Assembly: GCA_023392995.1 (NCBI GenBank)
Contig: JAEWMZ010000249.1
Coordinates: forward strand, 1 to 64,000
Direction: 5' to 3'
From: Bacillota bacterium
GTDB taxonomy: Bacteria > Bacillota > Clostridia > Lachnospirales > Lachnospiraceae
DNA length: 64,000 bases
The first letter of the stretch is position 1, and every line of letters starts with the position of its first letter. The notes under the pieces are model-generated. The model did not search any database. It was not told the DNA's origin and saw only the letters and a list, made by a program, of their open reading frames with translations. The position numbers were made by a program, and so were the translations under genes. Shown piece after piece: positions 62,448-64,000 of the stretch.

Positions 62448-62513
62448 TGTGGAGGTGTGTTGATGAAGAGTGTAACAAACATAACTCCTAAAAAATATAG
62501 GGAAACAGAATAA
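62448..62513 (+). pseudogene. Relic of an AraC-type C terminus
   Basis: An open stretch after an in-frame TAA ends VTNITPKKYRETE before TAA. That is the characteristic last segment of AraC-family proteins (compare LTPKQFKG and ITPNDYRL of the paralogs here). It is only ~22 codons, and an ATG inside it follows GGAGG fortuitously. Confidence 0.45.
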
Positions 62514-62632
62514 AGCTTGCAGGAACTGATTTAGAGGTATCACAAATTTTCTCTTTTTACCAGACCGGTAGCTATCGTGTTGTATAAGGCTAAACAGTAT
62601 GAAAAATAATAAAATAATTCTTATCTGAAAAA

Positions 62633-62693
62633 GCACATTATTACAATAAATCACACATGCTTACAATAATTTTAGCATAATGAATGATAAAAT
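62633..62693 (+). promoter_or_regulatory. Operator/promoter P6 of the GPH symporter
   Basis: GCACATTATTACAATAA (62633-62649) and ACACATGCTTACAATAA (62653-62669) are half-sites offset 20 nt. TAAAAT (62688-62693) begins exactly 18 nt after the second, as in P1-P3, and the symporter start is 45 bp farther. Confidence 0.6.
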
Positions 62694-62738
62694 ATGAATA
62701 TCAGAAAATAAGTACATATGTTTTGTAAGGAGAGGAAA

Positions 62739-64000
62739 ATGTCAAAAAAAACACTTGGAAAAGACAAATTTGGAGTTCAGAAAGTAATGCGTATCGGTGA
62801 TTACTTTGGTGATTCATTAGGCCAGTTTGCACTCAACGCAATGTCAGGTCTGATAGGACAGCTGACATATTTTTATACAGATAAGATAGGTATGGCGGCA
62901 GGTGCAATTGCAACTCTTTTCTTTATCTGCAAGGTCATTGATGCATTTACAGATGTAATTATGGGAAATATCGTAGACCATACAGCACCTGGTAAGGAGA
63001 AATACAGACCTTGGCTTCTTAAGATGGCTATCCCTGCCGCGATTATTATTGTTATGCTATTTACAATACCGACCAGTTTTTCGGATACTGGAAAACTGAT
63101 CTATATGGCCGTGACAAACTTATTGCTAACAGCTGTTGTATATACAGCGATTGCAATTCCTTTCACATCTCTTATGGTTGTTAGAACGAACAGCCAGGAA
63201 GAGAGAGGAGTGATGGGTATCTGGCGTGCAGCTGCTGGATATGTATCAGGTATGGTTATTGCGATTGCGATAATACCTATCACAAATGCATTAGGTGGAA
63301 ACCAGGCTGCATGGATTAAGTTTAGTGTGGGAGTTGCGTTTATAGTATTATTAGCATTTCTTATTTGCTATACAAAGGCAAAGGAGCGTGCAGTAGAAAC
63401 AGGAGCGGAGGAGCTAGAGACTGCGGATGTTATTGAGGAAGTGGCGGTTCCATTCTGGCGTGCTATTTCAAACCTTTTTCACAATAAATACTGGGTTATT
63501 ATTCTGGTTATGGGCGTTATGACAAACCTTTCTTATGGTATCAGTGGTGCGTCTGGCATATATTACTGTAAGTGGATTTATGGTGATGATAATCTCATCG
63601 CAATTCTTGGCGCAATTGGACTTATTCCTACATTGCTTGGATTTATTCTTGTTGGCCCGATGATTAAGAAACTTGGTGTTACCAAGACACTTAAGGTGTC
63701 CATTTTCATTGGTATGGTTACAACGGCCCTTCGTATATTTAATCCAGTAAACTTTGTGTTTAACACAGTTATGGGCTGTTTTGCATCCTTTGCAAACATT
63801 CCGATGATGTGCCTTGGCGGTGTGTTGACAGCAATGGCAGTCGACTACAATGAATATAAGTATGGAAAAAGAATGGTTGCAACAAGTCAGGCAGCAAGTG
63901 GTTTTGGTGGTAAGATCGGCTCTGGCGTCGGAGCATCAATCGTTGGGTGGAGCCTTGCAATTGCAAATTATAATGGATTTGCTGAGGTAGCTACTCCGGC
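62739..64000 (+). CDS. GPH (MelB-like) sugar:cation symporter, 3' end outside the window
   Basis: 420 codons are open to the window edge, so the gene is cut. The start MSKKTLGKDKFGVQKVMRIG has AAGGAGAGG upstream. The family loop is FTDVIMGNIVDHTAPGKEKY and RPWLLK; later, GGVLTAMAVDYNEYKYGKRM and VATSQAASGFGGKIGSGVGA mark the C-terminal half of a GPH transporter. At least ten hydrophobic helices are present. It is only distantly related to the symporter at 26962, so it probably carries a different substrate. It is divergent from AraC paralog 3 and preceded by two copies of the proposed operator. Confidence 0.9.
   Translation, partial: MSKKTLGKDKFGVQKVMRIGDYFGDSLGQFALNAMSGLIGQLTYFYTDKIGMAAGAIATLFFICKVIDAFTDVIMGNIVDHTAPGKEKYRPWLLKMAIPAAIIIVMLFTIPTSFSDTGKLIYMAVTNLLLTAVVYTAIAIPFTSLMVVRTNSQEERGVMGIWRAAAGYVSGMVIAIAIIPITNALGGNQAAWIKFSVGVAFIVLLAFLICYTKAKERAVETGAEELETADVIEEVAVPFWRAISNLFHNKYWVIILVMGVMTNLSYGISGASGIYYCKWIYGDDNLIAILGAIGLIPTLLGFILVGPMIKKLGVTKTLKVSIFIGMVTTALRIFNPVNFVFNTVMGCFASFANIPMMCLGGVLTAMAVDYNEYKYGKRMVATSQAASGFGGKIGSGVGASIVGWSLAIANYNGFAEVATP

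Noticed and set aside
1..64000. CRISPR array, tRNA/rRNA genes, prophage or intact insertion sequence
   Set aside because: No regularly spaced repeats, no tRNA cloverleaf or rRNA-like sequence, and no transposase or integrase was recognised. The repeats found are structural or gene duplications.

Overview
The window looks like the chromosome of an AT-rich, low-GC Gram-positive anaerobe of the Clostridia, most plausibly a plant-polysaccharide-degrading member of Lachnospiraceae. Support comes from near-universal AGGAGG-type ribosome binding sites, a butyrate kinase, a thiolase with a two-subunit CoA transferase, and a dense set of signal-peptide-less glycosidases served by ABC and GPH-type importers. 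The genus is an inference; no rRNA, tRNA, CRISPR array, prophage or intact insertion sequence was seen.

Layout. 1-950: a DUF2087 gene and a degraded stretch. 950-6960: a PucR-type regulator divergent from an operon of acyl carrier protein, CocE/NonD hydrolase, butyrate kinase and Fe-S flavoprotein. 7400-9930: thiolase and CoA-transferase A/B. 10200-12930: chemotaxis receptor, rhodanese, methyltransferase. 12930-16200: a 14-bp tandem repeat, then a promoter, candidate yybP-ykoY (Mn2+) riboswitch and terminator ahead of a P-type cation ATPase. 16200-20150: AraC regulator divergent from a GH30 enzyme, a chemotaxis-receptor relic, purine nucleoside phosphorylase.

20600-64000 is a glycan-utilisation region. 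It holds two GH3 enzymes, three GH78 alpha-L-rhamnosidases, a GH43-type and a GH35-like enzyme, a membrane-anchored GH53-like enzyme, two alpha/beta-hydrolase esterases, an oxidoreductase fused to two VOC domains, two GPH symporters, a three-gene ABC importer without its own ATPase, two TetR regulators, a two-component pair, two SDR enzymes, and four AraC-type regulators, of which three are paralogs sharing one unusual sensor domain. Almost all of the glycosidases appear cytoplasmic. The likely scheme is that rhamnose-containing oligosaccharides or plant glycosides are imported, deacylated, and dismantled inside the cell.

The most notable observation is a recurring operator. Tandem 17-nt half-sites related to GCACAATTTTACAATAC, offset by 20-21 nt, sit a fixed 18 nt (one case 17) upstream of a -10-like hexamer before at least four catabolic transcription units, and probably five. 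I propose this as the target of the paralogous AraC regulators. Others are a C-terminal helical tail shared by a GH3, a GH78 and an esterase; an in-frame TGA that cuts a 41-codon extension off the GH43 enzyme; a 336-bp direct repeat flanking an esterase and joined to a transporter fragment; and a 128-bp intergenic repeat. Together these indicate that the region was built by repeated duplication, recombination and decay.
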